Origin: Bacillota bacterium
Lineage (GTDB): Bacteria > Bacillota > Dethiobacteria > DTU022
Length of the DNA stretch: 64,000 bases
Reading direction: 5' to 3'
Assembly (NCBI GenBank): GCA_030611385.1
Contig: JAUWPV010000008.1
Location: 1 to 64,000, forward strand
The position numbers and the translations under genes were made by a program. The notes beneath the pieces are model-generated. The model did not search any database. It was given only the letters and a program-made list of their open reading frames with translations, and had not been told where the DNA came from. Positions 21,660 to 29,645 of this stretch are shown here, in pieces (positions within the stretch are counted from its first letter, which is position 1; the number at the start of each line of letters is the position of its first letter).

Positions 21660-22673
21660 ATGTCTCAGAAAAAAACAATTGTTAGAAATTATGCTTTCGA
21701 GGATATCTCAATTAGTGTAACAAGTGACAATTTATCCTGGGCGGACTCATTCGCTTCATATCTTTCCCTTACCCCGGGTGAAAGTTGTAATAATACCAAA
21801 TCAATTGAGCTTACTTTATCGGAAACCGGCCCGGAAGAGCTGGAACAGCTGATACCGCTTCCTGCTGAGCAGTTTTTCAAGCGCGAAAAAACCCTGCTGG
21901 TTGACCGTCCCATACCCTACCGTGTCTACGCCGGAAACGGGCAGCGCTGGGTCGATTTCAGCGGGTTCGGGCGATCCTGGATCGATAGCAATAACAAAAA
22001 GGCTCGGGTTGTGCGCCTAAACAATAATGGTATTTCGCCGGTATATGCAGATGTTATATTTGGTTATAACCCACTGCTAAGTTTATTGGATGAATATGGT
22101 TATTTTACTGTTCATGCATCCTGCGTTCAGGTCGGCGGCAGAGGAGTACTTTTTACCGGAAATAGCGGCAGAGGCAAGTCAACTGCCGCCTATGCAATGC
22201 TGAGAAGAGGACATCCGATTTTAGCCGATGACAGAATTTTGATCAAGAAAGATGCTTCATACAGAGCGTTGGCTATATCTGACGTGATCAAGTTGGAACG
22301 GGCAGCCCAGCAGGCCTTTTTCCCCGAGCTAAGGACAATAAAACCGCTGCATCAGGTAAATGATGAATTGTACTACAAGATTACTTCAGTCGGTAACCTG
22401 CCCTACCTGAACAGCACCCCGGCAAACTATCTCATGATTTTCGAAAGAACCGCTACGGCCGAAAGCAGGTTGGAGCAGGTTAACCCTTCCAGGGTGGTTG
22501 GTGAACTATTTCCTGTAACCATGGGTGATTATAGCCCAGAGGTGATGGAAAAGGATTTCAATTATTTAATGGATCTGCTGGAAAATATCCAGTGCTACCA
22601 GGTCTATTTCGGCACCGACATGAACCATTTTGCCAACTGCATCGAGAATCTTGTAACAGGCGGAGCCTGCTGA
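21660..22673 (+). CDS. HPr kinase-like P-loop kinase of lasso-type clusters (PadeK-like)
   Basis: Walker A FTGNSGRGKSTAAYAML, HPILADDRILI; adjacent to RiPP precursor and B2 relic. Confidence 0.8.
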   Translation: MSQKKTIVRNYAFEDISISVTSDNLSWADSFASYLSLTPGESCNNTKSIELTLSETGPEELEQLIPLPAEQFFKREKTLLVDRPIPYRVYAGNGQRWVDFSGFGRSWIDSNNKKARVVRLNNNGISPVYADVIFGYNPLLSLLDEYGYFTVHASCVQVGGRGVLFTGNSGRGKSTAAYAMLRRGHPILADDRILIKKDASYRALAISDVIKLERAAQQAFFPELRTIKPLHQVNDELYYKITSVGNLPYLNSTPANYLMIFERTATAESRLEQVNPSRVVGELFPVTMGDYSPEVMEKDFNYLMDLLENIQCYQVYFGTDMNHFANCIENLVTGGAC

Positions 22674-23902
22674 TGTTTAAACGAAAGCGCTCGCCTGAAA
22701 ATGAATTTATAGTGGAGTTGATCAAAACTACTCTCGGTAACGGTAATCGGGAACAACTTAGGCTGTACCTGGCCAATAGCAACCCCCAAATATTAAATAA
22801 TCAGATCAGGAGACACGGCCTTGGTGCCTATTTTTACAAAAGTGTTACGGAAAAAGATTTCCCCCTGGAAATGCCGGTTCAACTGTTCGATGCCTGGAAA
22901 CAGTACTCCGCCCAGATTGCCCTGCAGAATACCCTCATCGAACAGGAAGGGGCGGCAATCTTCAAATATCTTAATAAGCAAGACATTGAATATACTCTAC
23001 TGAAGGGGTTTGCCTATGCGGAAGAGCTTTACGGCAGCAAATGGATTCGCCCGGTCGGCGATCTCGATATCCTTATCTCCCGCGAGAATTATCCTCAAAT
23101 AAAAGAGTATCTTTTTCAAAACGGTTATACCTTCACCATCGACAGCGACAACCCGGAACTGCTGGAACAGATGGTCGAACTAAATGAAACCTTCCATAAT
23201 CAAATGCATTTCAGCCGGTCGATCGGTGTATGTGAGGTTCACATCGATGTCCACTGGGATATCGCTGACCTGATTCAGGAAGGTTCTCCTCTACGGCAGA
23301 TCTACCCCTTAAATGATTACAACTGGTTTGACCGTAGCTCAACGATCCGCCTTGGCGGTGTTGACGTTAACTGTCTGAACAGGGAGATGCATTTTATTCA
23401 CATAGTCTACCATTATGCACTCGGCCACCAGTTTGCTGGTATCAAGTGGTTTTTAGATCTCTGCCTGTTTCCAGTCAAACTGGGGCCACAGCTTGACTGG
23501 TCTTTCATCAGTGGTGTGATTTCCTGCCGGGCCTGCAGAAAACTCTTTGCCATTACCGGGCGAATGGTTGCAGATGTTGCTGGAGTACAGCATGATGGCA
23601 TAATGAAGTGGTGTGAGCTATACCCTGGTGCAATAAAAGCCCTTGAATATAGATATTATCATAGCAGGTTCTTCAGGGGTCGTACTCACAGTGGAACGTA
23701 CATCAGCTTCATCCTGCTGTCTCCCAGTATGGCCGACAAATGGCGTATGCTCTACTATATCTTTTTTAATCCGGAAGCCATCCCCGAATGGCGAATGACC
23801 GGCAAGAAAGTATTTCCGCTGCTCCAGCCGCTCTATATTATATATTGGGGTTTGCTAGAGGTAATGACAAAGGGTAAAAAAAGAAGGAAATCCGCGCTTT
23901 AA
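22673..23902 (+). CDS. Nucleotidyltransferase-fold family protein (PF14907-like)
   Basis: YTLLKGFAYAEELYGSKWIRPVGDLDILI (GxxDxDI motif), CEVHIDVHWDI; start overlaps kinase stop (TGATG). Confidence 0.8.
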   Translation: MFKRKRSPENEFIVELIKTTLGNGNREQLRLYLANSNPQILNNQIRRHGLGAYFYKSVTEKDFPLEMPVQLFDAWKQYSAQIALQNTLIEQEGAAIFKYLNKQDIEYTLLKGFAYAEELYGSKWIRPVGDLDILISRENYPQIKEYLFQNGYTFTIDSDNPELLEQMVELNETFHNQMHFSRSIGVCEVHIDVHWDIADLIQEGSPLRQIYPLNDYNWFDRSSTIRLGGVDVNCLNREMHFIHIVYHYALGHQFAGIKWFLDLCLFPVKLGPQLDWSFISGVISCRACRKLFAITGRMVADVAGVQHDGIMKWCELYPGAIKALEYRYYHSRFFRGRTHSGTYISFILLSPSMADKWRMLYYIFFNPEAIPEWRMTGKKVFPLLQPLYIIYWGLLEVMTKGKKRRKSAL

Positions 23903-24738
23903 TTACTTGTATAGTAACGCTTGCGTAAGAGGTTGATGTCCGCTTTGAGGTCATTGCGGTAATCCATGTAATGCGTGTCAAAGGGGGTTTGCACGTGCAG
24001 GCAGCGCAGGTTCCGGTTATGGACTGTAGTCAGTACACCCCGGGCACGGGTAAAGAAATCGGCATGATCGAGACGTTTAATTTTGGGATCCCAATTCACG
24101 AGCAGTAAGCGCTCGGTGCGTGCAATGTAGAAATTAGGGGCCTTATCAAAAACGGGGAAAGGACCGATATAGCTGCCGAGCGGGCGTACAGGTTTTGCGG
24201 TAGTGGGATAAAGCTTAATAGTGCTATAATCGGCTTTGTGGAAGAGCGGTAATTTCAGAACGGTGCCGCCCATGATGTCGATTTCGGGGTACTGAACCAT
24301 GAAAGCAAGGGCCGCTCGCAAGCCTGTTCTAAGATAAAAGACAAAGTCGTCATCGAGCAGTAGGGTGAATGGAGTCCCTACCTGGCGCAGACCCGCGCTT
24401 CGGCCTGCTGAGACACCGGAATCGAAGGGCAGGGTAAGCCATTCAATGCCCGGGATTAGCTTTGGTTGGCGGCTGTCATCAACAACGAGGGTATTCATGC
24501 CCGGGTAGCGCCGTTGAATACTTGCCACGAGTCGGGCTAATGTACGCGGTCGTTCGAAGGTTTTGATCAGGGCGGTTAGCTGCTCTAAACCGCCACCTTC
24601 AGGCAATATTTCAGGGCTGGAAAGGCTGTCCAGCATCTGCAATGTAGCCAGTTCGAGGTTAATAATGGTGCGGTATGCCACCCCGGCAAAGGACCGGAGT
24701 CGTGATGTCAGCAGCAACCGCTTCACGGCAGGATTCAT
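23899..24738 (-). CDS. Family 2 glycosyltransferase
   Basis: LTALIKTFERPRTLARLVASIQRRYP, VVDDS, SAGRSAGLRQVGTPFTLLLDDDFVF; start at MNPAVK with an AAGGAG site. Confidence 0.82.
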   Translation of the reverse strand: MNPAVKRLLLTSRLRSFAGVAYRTIINLELATLQMLDSLSSPEILPEGGGLEQLTALIKTFERPRTLARLVASIQRRYPGMNTLVVDDSRQPKLIPGIEWLTLPFDSGVSAGRSAGLRQVGTPFTLLLDDDFVFYLRTGLRAALAFMVQYPEIDIMGGTVLKLPLFHKADYSTIKLYPTTAKPVRPLGSYIGPFPVFDKAPNFYIARTERLLLVNWDPKIKRLDHADFFTRARGVLTTVHNRNLRCLHVQTPFDTHYMDYRNDLKADINLLRKRYYTSN

Positions 24739-24853
24739 GGAAACTCCTTTCGAAGCATTATTCATCGGGTGAGGCGAAATATATACCAATCTCCGTTGTG
24801 GTGAAGATGATTCTCCGGCAATTTATGATCTTTTGCATTGTAAATGTGCGCCT

Positions 24854-24894
24854 ATTGTTTAAAAACACCCGGATTGCGGGTGTTTTTAAACAAT
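24854..24894. terminator. Hairpin downstream of precursor 2
   Basis: Perfect 18-bp stem ATTGTTTAAAAACACCCG / CGGGTGTTTTTAAACAAT, 5-nt loop. Confidence 0.8.
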
Positions 24895-24976
24895 ACTTAA
24901 ACCAAATATGCAGAGACAAGCTATTTAGTGAATGCTGTTTTCTGCCCTATGCTGGCAAGCTAGGGATCTAATATTA

Positions 24977-25072
24977 TTAGGATCGGCCATTAATTCCAGA
25001 GCCATTTCCTGCTGTCAAGTTCTTCAAATCCGCGTACTCGACTAATTCAGGTTTTTCATATTCCCGCTTCAA
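24977..25072 (-). CDS. Lasso-type RiPP precursor peptide 2 (absent from the ORF track)
   Basis: TTG start after GGAGG; 31 aa: MKREYEKPELVEYADLKNLTA|GNGSGINGRS*. Divergent from pqqD/B2. Confidence 0.85.
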   Translation of the reverse strand: MKREYEKPELVEYADLKNLTAGNGSGINGRS

Positions 25073-25125
25073 TGAGTTGCCTCCTTTGTGATAGTATTCA
25101 TATTGCTTGGACTATTCTTAATCTT

Positions 25126-25153
25126 ATTATAATCGCGGTATCTAAAAAGTCAA
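25126..25153 (-). promoter_or_regulatory. Predicted sigma-A promoter for precursor 2
   Basis: On the minus strand: TTGACT, 16-nt spacer, TATAAT, about 50 nt upstream of the start codon. Confidence 0.65.
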
Positions 25154-25327
25154 GCAGGTTCAAATTAAATATATTTATCAAAAATCAAAGGTGTGGAAGA
25201 TCCGATGCGATGCAATTACTATCGTTAACAGCAGGAATTACTGTTAAGTATCCAGAATAACCAAGTGGAAGCCGGATCTGGAGGAAGACTCCAAAATCAA
25301 TGATTAAGAGGAAAGAGGGTTTGATTA

Positions 25328-25597
25328 ATGAATCGGATTCCTGTCCGTAATGAAGAGATCGTCTGGCGCAATCTTGACGGTGAAGCGGTTCTGCTAAACT
25401 CTCATAACGGGAAGTATTACGGCATGAATGCCGTTGGATGCTCTTTCTGGGAAAAGGTAGATGGGGCCAGGACTCTTGGGCAGATCACCGATCTTCTTTT
25501 CGAGGAATATAATGTTGAGCGCGAAATCCTTGAAAGCGATATCCAGGAGCTGGTGAACTCTCTGGAAAAAAGCGCTATCATCACCCTGAACATTTAA
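25328..25597 (+). CDS. PqqD-family peptide recognition protein (lasso B1 / RRE)
   Basis: 89 aa: EEIVWRNLDGEAVLLNSHNGKYYGMNAVGCSFWEKVDGARTLGQITDLLFEEYNVE..ILESDIQELVNSLEKSAII. Confidence 0.9.
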   Translation: MNRIPVRNEEIVWRNLDGEAVLLNSHNGKYYGMNAVGCSFWEKVDGARTLGQITDLLFEEYNVEREILESDIQELVNSLEKSAIITLNI

Positions 25598-25629
25598 TCC
25601 TGCCGTATTCAAACAGGGAGGAGAATTAC

Positions 25630-26064
25630 TTGTTTTCTCATAAAGGGTTTGTGCTGCCCCGAGATCTATCGCTCCTGATGAGCGTATTTTTTCTTTTAAT
25701 ATACTATTCTATCCTGATCGGGTTATTGCCGATTCGGAAATTACTCGACCTGATCGAACGTAACCGGTTTGGCAGCGATGAAAAGATCGGGCTTGGTCAT
25801 CCTGAAGAGGAAACTCTTGGTAAAATCTACCGAGCTGCCACTTATTTTCTCAGGCGCGTTTGGCACAGTGAGCGCCCCTGCCTGCGGCGCACCCTGATTC
25901 TCTACCGCTGGTGCTGTCGCCAGGGAATACCTTCACGGGTTATGATTGGAGTAAGGAAAGAGAAAGGCAAATTGCAAAGCCATGCCTGGTTCGAGGTGGC
26001 CGGCCTGCCTTATAAAGAAAGCAAGGAGCATTTAAACACTTACACTCCAATATTGGAAGGATAA
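25630..26064 (+). CDS. Lasso peptide biosynthesis B2 protein (transglutaminase-like leader protease)
   Basis: RPCLRRTLILYRWCCRQGIPSRVMIGVRKEKGKLQSHAWFEVAG: Cys and SHAW His motifs of B2 proteins; follows PqqD. Confidence 0.9.
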   Translation: MFSHKGFVLPRDLSLLMSVFFLLIYYSILIGLLPIRKLLDLIERNRFGSDEKIGLGHPEEETLGKIYRAATYFLRRVWHSERPCLRRTLILYRWCCRQGIPSRVMIGVRKEKGKLQSHAWFEVAGLPYKESKEHLNTYTPILEG

Positions 26065-26135
26065 TAATTTCCCGCAGTCAGGCTGTTCAAATCCCCGTAT
26101 TCGATTAGCTGAGGTTTTTCGTAATCCTGCTTCAT
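26040..26135 (-). CDS. Lasso-type RiPP precursor peptide 3 (absent from the ORF track; overlaps the B2 3' end antisense)
   Basis: ATG after GGAGGT; 31 aa: MKQDYEKPQLIEYGDLNSLTA|GNYYPSNIGV*. Leader matches precursors 1 and 2. Confidence 0.75.
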   Translation of the reverse strand: MKQDYEKPQLIEYGDLNSLTAGNYYPSNIGV

Positions 26136-26184
26136 TGATTTACCTCCAGATCTCTTATTTAAACTTCAATATTTACCTGATCTT

Positions 26185-26212
26185 ATGATAATAACTACTG
26201 AGAAAAAGTCAC
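26185..26212 (-). promoter_or_regulatory. Predicted (weak) sigma-A promoter for precursor 3
   Basis: On the minus strand: GTGACT, 16-nt spacer, TATCAT; same architecture as the precursor 2 promoter. Confidence 0.4.
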
Positions 26213-27630
26213 TAGAATATTATGGTTATTGGCAAAAGTCTCCAAATTTTACCCAGCAACAGCCGGAGAATTAGTGTTGGCGGGTTGTGCCGCAGGATAG
26301 CCAGGCGGTTTCTGCGCCGCGCTACGGCCTTGAAATATTTTTTGTGCCATTTTGTTCTTTCGGCGGGGGATACAGCAGAAAGATGATCCTGCTGATAGTA
26401 AGCGGTCACTGCTTCTTCAGTCCAGGGATTTTCTTCAAAAAACGAATTACCATATTTCTGGTAGAGCCGTGTGCCGGGATACAGCTGCAGCATGCTCAGG
26501 GCGACGGTAAAGTGGCTACCGGCCTTCTTTAGCCAGTTTAAATGTCTTTCCAGATCAGACATGGTCTCACCCTTGAAACCCTGCATCAGGTAAGCATGAG
26601 CAGCTAGGCCTGCTCTGCGGCACATCTCAAGGGCTTGCCTGTTCATACCTACGGTTGTTCCCTTATGTACGGAATCTAGTTGAGCTTGCGAAGAGGTTTC
26701 AATCCCCATTTCCAGCAGGATACACCCGGCTTTTTTAAGCAGTTTTACGATTTCCGGGTCGATGCAGCTAACTCCGGTCTGGATGGCAAACTTGATTTTG
26801 CGGTGCAGGCCGGTGGTGATTAACTTTTCACAAATGGCGGCGGCCCTTTCACGGTCAACCAAGAAGTTATTATCCAGGAAGTAGAAGCCCTTGATTGGGT
26901 ATTCGGTGATTAGCCTGCTGATCCATTCCAGCACGTATTCAGAGCTGTGCAGGCGTACGCCCTGCCCGTATGTCATTGATTCCGTGCAGAAATCACATTT
27001 TTTTAGGCAGCCTCGTGAGGTTATCAACGACATTGCCGAGAGGTGATGAGCCTTGATCACCGCTCTGCCGGGCCGGGTATAAAAATTCATGTCGAGCAGG
27101 TCAAGAGCGGGGAAAGGTAGGTTGTCAAGGTCGGTAACTTGTTCAGGAGGAGAACCGGCAATGGTATCGCCATCTTTCCACCAAACCCCGGGCAGAGTTA
27201 AAGGATCTGCTCCACCGGCCAGGCGGGTCAACGCCAGTTCGCCTTCTCCTTGGATTACCCCATTGAGTTCCGGTATTCTGCGCAGGGTTAGTTCGGGCAA
27301 TGCAGTGACATGATGTCCCCCGGCTATGATCAGGCCGGAGTGCTCACGGCGCACCAGGGTTGCACATTCGGCAGTATCGTAAATCTGCGGTGTGGTGGTG
27401 TTAAAGCCGACCAGGTCGGGCTTGAATTCCTGAAGTTTTTTCAGCATTAAAGAGTTGATCTTTTCCCTGTCGGGGCCAACGGTAGCCGCGGTAGCGAAAC
27501 GATCGAAAATTGATACTCTGTGGCCCTCTTTTTGCAAGGCGGCAGCGATAAAAGAGAGCCCCAGGGGCAGCCAGTGGGAGCCGGGCTTACGGGTCAGTTG
27601 CGGCAGGGGATAGATCAGCATTATTTTCAC
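26212..27630 (-). CDS. B12-binding domain radical SAM protein
   Basis: N-terminal LPLGLSFIAAALQKEGHRVSIFD, GGHHVTALPE; radical SAM SRGCLKKCDFCTE. Confidence 0.88.
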   Translation of the reverse strand: MKIMLIYPLPQLTRKPGSHWLPLGLSFIAAALQKEGHRVSIFDRFATAATVGPDREKINSLMLKKLQEFKPDLVGFNTTTPQIYDTAECATLVRREHSGLIIAGGHHVTALPELTLRRIPELNGVIQGEGELALTRLAGGADPLTLPGVWWKDGDTIAGSPPEQVTDLDNLPFPALDLLDMNFYTRPGRAVIKAHHLSAMSLITSRGCLKKCDFCTESMTYGQGVRLHSSEYVLEWISRLITEYPIKGFYFLDNNFLVDRERAAAICEKLITTGLHRKIKFAIQTGVSCIDPEIVKLLKKAGCILLEMGIETSSQAQLDSVHKGTTVGMNRQALEMCRRAGLAAHAYLMQGFKGETMSDLERHLNWLKKAGSHFTVALSMLQLYPGTRLYQKYGNSFFEENPWTEEAVTAYYQQDHLSAVSPAERTKWHKKYFKAVARRRNRLAILRHNPPTLILRLLLGKIWRLLPITIIF

Positions 27631-27633
27631 TGG

Positions 27634-28641
27634 TTATACCTCTGCTGTCGGATTGTTATAAGCGCCCGCCCAATCAACTGTTTGGTAACCGTTCCATGGT
27701 TCGCCGCCAACGCCGATATCACGGGCGTGACGCAGTTGGGTCAGTGAAAACGGGTCCTCACTGAAACCTTTGAGGCAGTTGTTTTTTTCTTTTAACCTAT
27801 ACAGCAGACGGTAGGCTTCAAGGTCGATTGCCAGGGGGTTTTCACCCACCAGGATCAGATTACCGGCGGCAGTTCGCCCGTAATCGGGGCCGTCCGTAAT
27901 CATGACGGTACGGGCGTCCATGACACAGAGATCCGGCTGCAGGGCCAGGTTGATCTCGGCGATTTTTTCCTGGAGATGATCCCGATGCAGGGGTATTCGT
28001 TCCAGCGGGTGCATGAAGCCCACGGAGAGCTTCAGGGCACCGGTATATGCGGCATATTGGTGGGTTTTCAGATTGGACAGAGCTACGATGCAATCTGCCT
28101 CGAGGGCAGGGCGGGGAACAGTGATGCTTTCCAGGTAACGGCCGGGTATCGGTACATTAACCCAAGGGGTTTCGTCAAAACAGATCACTTTTGCTCTGTC
28201 TTTAAGGGCACGCGCCAGTCCTGCTTTTTTAACCTGGGACCGGGTGGGTAGTAGACCAATTGTGCAGCAGTCGCCGGCTGTAACTTCTCTGGCGCCGAGG
28301 TTCAATAAAATATCTGCCAGGGTACGGAGCATTCTGGGGCAGACCGATGCGGGGTAGGGGTTGGCCGTATTCAGGTTGAATTTGATAAGCACTTTACGGC
28401 CGGTAATCAGTTCTGCATATTGCTTGCAGAAGAGGTGCTCCAGTTTTTTCGCGGCTTCGTCCGGGTTGCCGGCGGCGCCGAGGCGGTAGACCACCGGTTG
28501 AGCGGTTTTACTTCCAGACAGATGGGCCGGTATTCTTGGAGCGGAGGTCCCTTCGCTGATGATGCTACGCAGGATCCGGGGTTTAAAGAACTTTCGTTTA
28601 ACCCAGATAAGCAGGCTATAAATTTTTCCGGGTATAGTCAA
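27634..28641 (-). CDS. DUF362 domain-containing protein
   Basis: VLIKFNLNTANPYPASVCPRMLRTLADILLNLGAREVTAGD; SNLKTHQYAAYTGALKLSVGF. Confidence 0.75.
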   Translation of the reverse strand: MTIPGKIYSLLIWVKRKFFKPRILRSIISEGTSAPRIPAHLSGSKTAQPVVYRLGAAGNPDEAAKKLEHLFCKQYAELITGRKVLIKFNLNTANPYPASVCPRMLRTLADILLNLGAREVTAGDCCTIGLLPTRSQVKKAGLARALKDRAKVICFDETPWVNVPIPGRYLESITVPRPALEADCIVALSNLKTHQYAAYTGALKLSVGFMHPLERIPLHRDHLQEKIAEINLALQPDLCVMDARTVMITDGPDYGRTAAGNLILVGENPLAIDLEAYRLLYRLKEKNNCLKGFSEDPFSLTQLRHARDIGVGGEPWNGYQTVDWAGAYNNPTAEV

Positions 28642-28730
28642 TGGGTGGAGGCCTCCAGTGATGAAAATTTCACAATATTCAGGCTTCTATTGATTATTAT
28701 ATGCTGCAGATTCTGAAAGTCAAGTTATAT

Positions 28731-29645
28731 TTACCTCGCGCATTCACCGCTACGCCCGGTTAGGGTCTCTAGGGTATGGTTCAAAATCGGGGTTAAAACG
28801 GCCAGGCATTCGGTCACTGCTTTCGGGCTGCCAGGCAGGTTTACGATCAGGGTTGCGCCGCTGATACCGGCTATACCGCGCGATAACATCGCCCTGGCTG
28901 TCACAGCAGCGGTTTCCCGGCGAATTGCTTCGGGGATACCCGGTACCAGGCGATCGATAACATCTAAAGTTGCCTCTGGGGTAACATCACGCGGGCTCAG
29001 TCCGGTTCCGCCGGTGGTGAAGATAGCATCTACCTCTCTACCGATCATCTCGCGCATCACTTTGGCCAAAGCGGCACGGTTGTCCGCAATGATGACGTAA
29101 TCAATCACATCGCCCCAGGGCAGTAGGATCCCGGTCACTGCCGGGCCGCTCAGGTCTTCTCGTTCCCCGCAGGCCCCCTTGTCACTGGCAGTAATTACCC
29201 CGAAACGGTAGGAATGTTTGATCTCAAGTTTATCACCAACTTTAATTCTTCCGCCCAGCAGAACCTCGGTGAAAATGCCTTCACGCGGCATCACGCAATC
29301 ACCGGCCTGCTCATAAATGGCACAGCGGTCATGACATTCTTTGCCGATCTGAGTTACCCTTAAAACAGTTTCCAGCCCAGCCTGCAGCCTGGTGCCGATT
29401 GGCAGGTTGACCAGATCGATCCCGGTCGTTGTCAGGTTTTCGGCGAAATCACCGGGGCCGACATCCAAGCCTTTGGCAGTCATTTTGGCGATACTTTCCT
29501 CGGCCAAAAGGCTAACCTGGCGGTGGGCGAAACCGGCATGTGCATCACCCTCCAGTCCCTGATTTTTGATCAACATGCTTTCTCCGACATTCTGCTTGCG
29601 CTGCCCTTTCTGCGGGCTCGTGCATACAGCAACTATTTCTGCCAT
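28731..29645 (-). CDS. MOSC domain - MogA/MoaB molybdenum cofactor protein fusion
   Basis: N-term GLEGDAHAGFAHRQVSLLAEESI...GDFAENLTT; C-term FGVITASDKGACGEREDLSGP...DAIFTTGGTGLSPRDVTPEAT. Confidence 0.9.
   Translation of the reverse strand: MAEIVAVCTSPQKGQRKQNVGESMLIKNQGLEGDAHAGFAHRQVSLLAEESIAKMTAKGLDVGPGDFAENLTTTGIDLVNLPIGTRLQAGLETVLRVTQIGKECHDRCAIYEQAGDCVMPREGIFTEVLLGGRIKVGDKLEIKHSYRFGVITASDKGACGEREDLSGPAVTGILLPWGDVIDYVIIADNRAALAKVMREMIGREVDAIFTTGGTGLSPRDVTPEATLDVIDRLVPGIPEAIRRETAAVTARAMLSRGIAGISGATLIVNLPGSPKAVTECLAVLTPILNHTLETLTGRSGECAR

Noticed and set aside
22592-22672. N-terminal extension of the nucleotidyltransferase ORF
   Set aside because: It overlaps the kinase C-terminus in another frame; the start coupled to the kinase stop at 22673 is more credible.
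25072-25260. Plus-strand ORF of 62 aa upstream of pqqD
   Set aside because: Overlaps the precursor 2 promoter and start; low-complexity composition and no recognisable motif.
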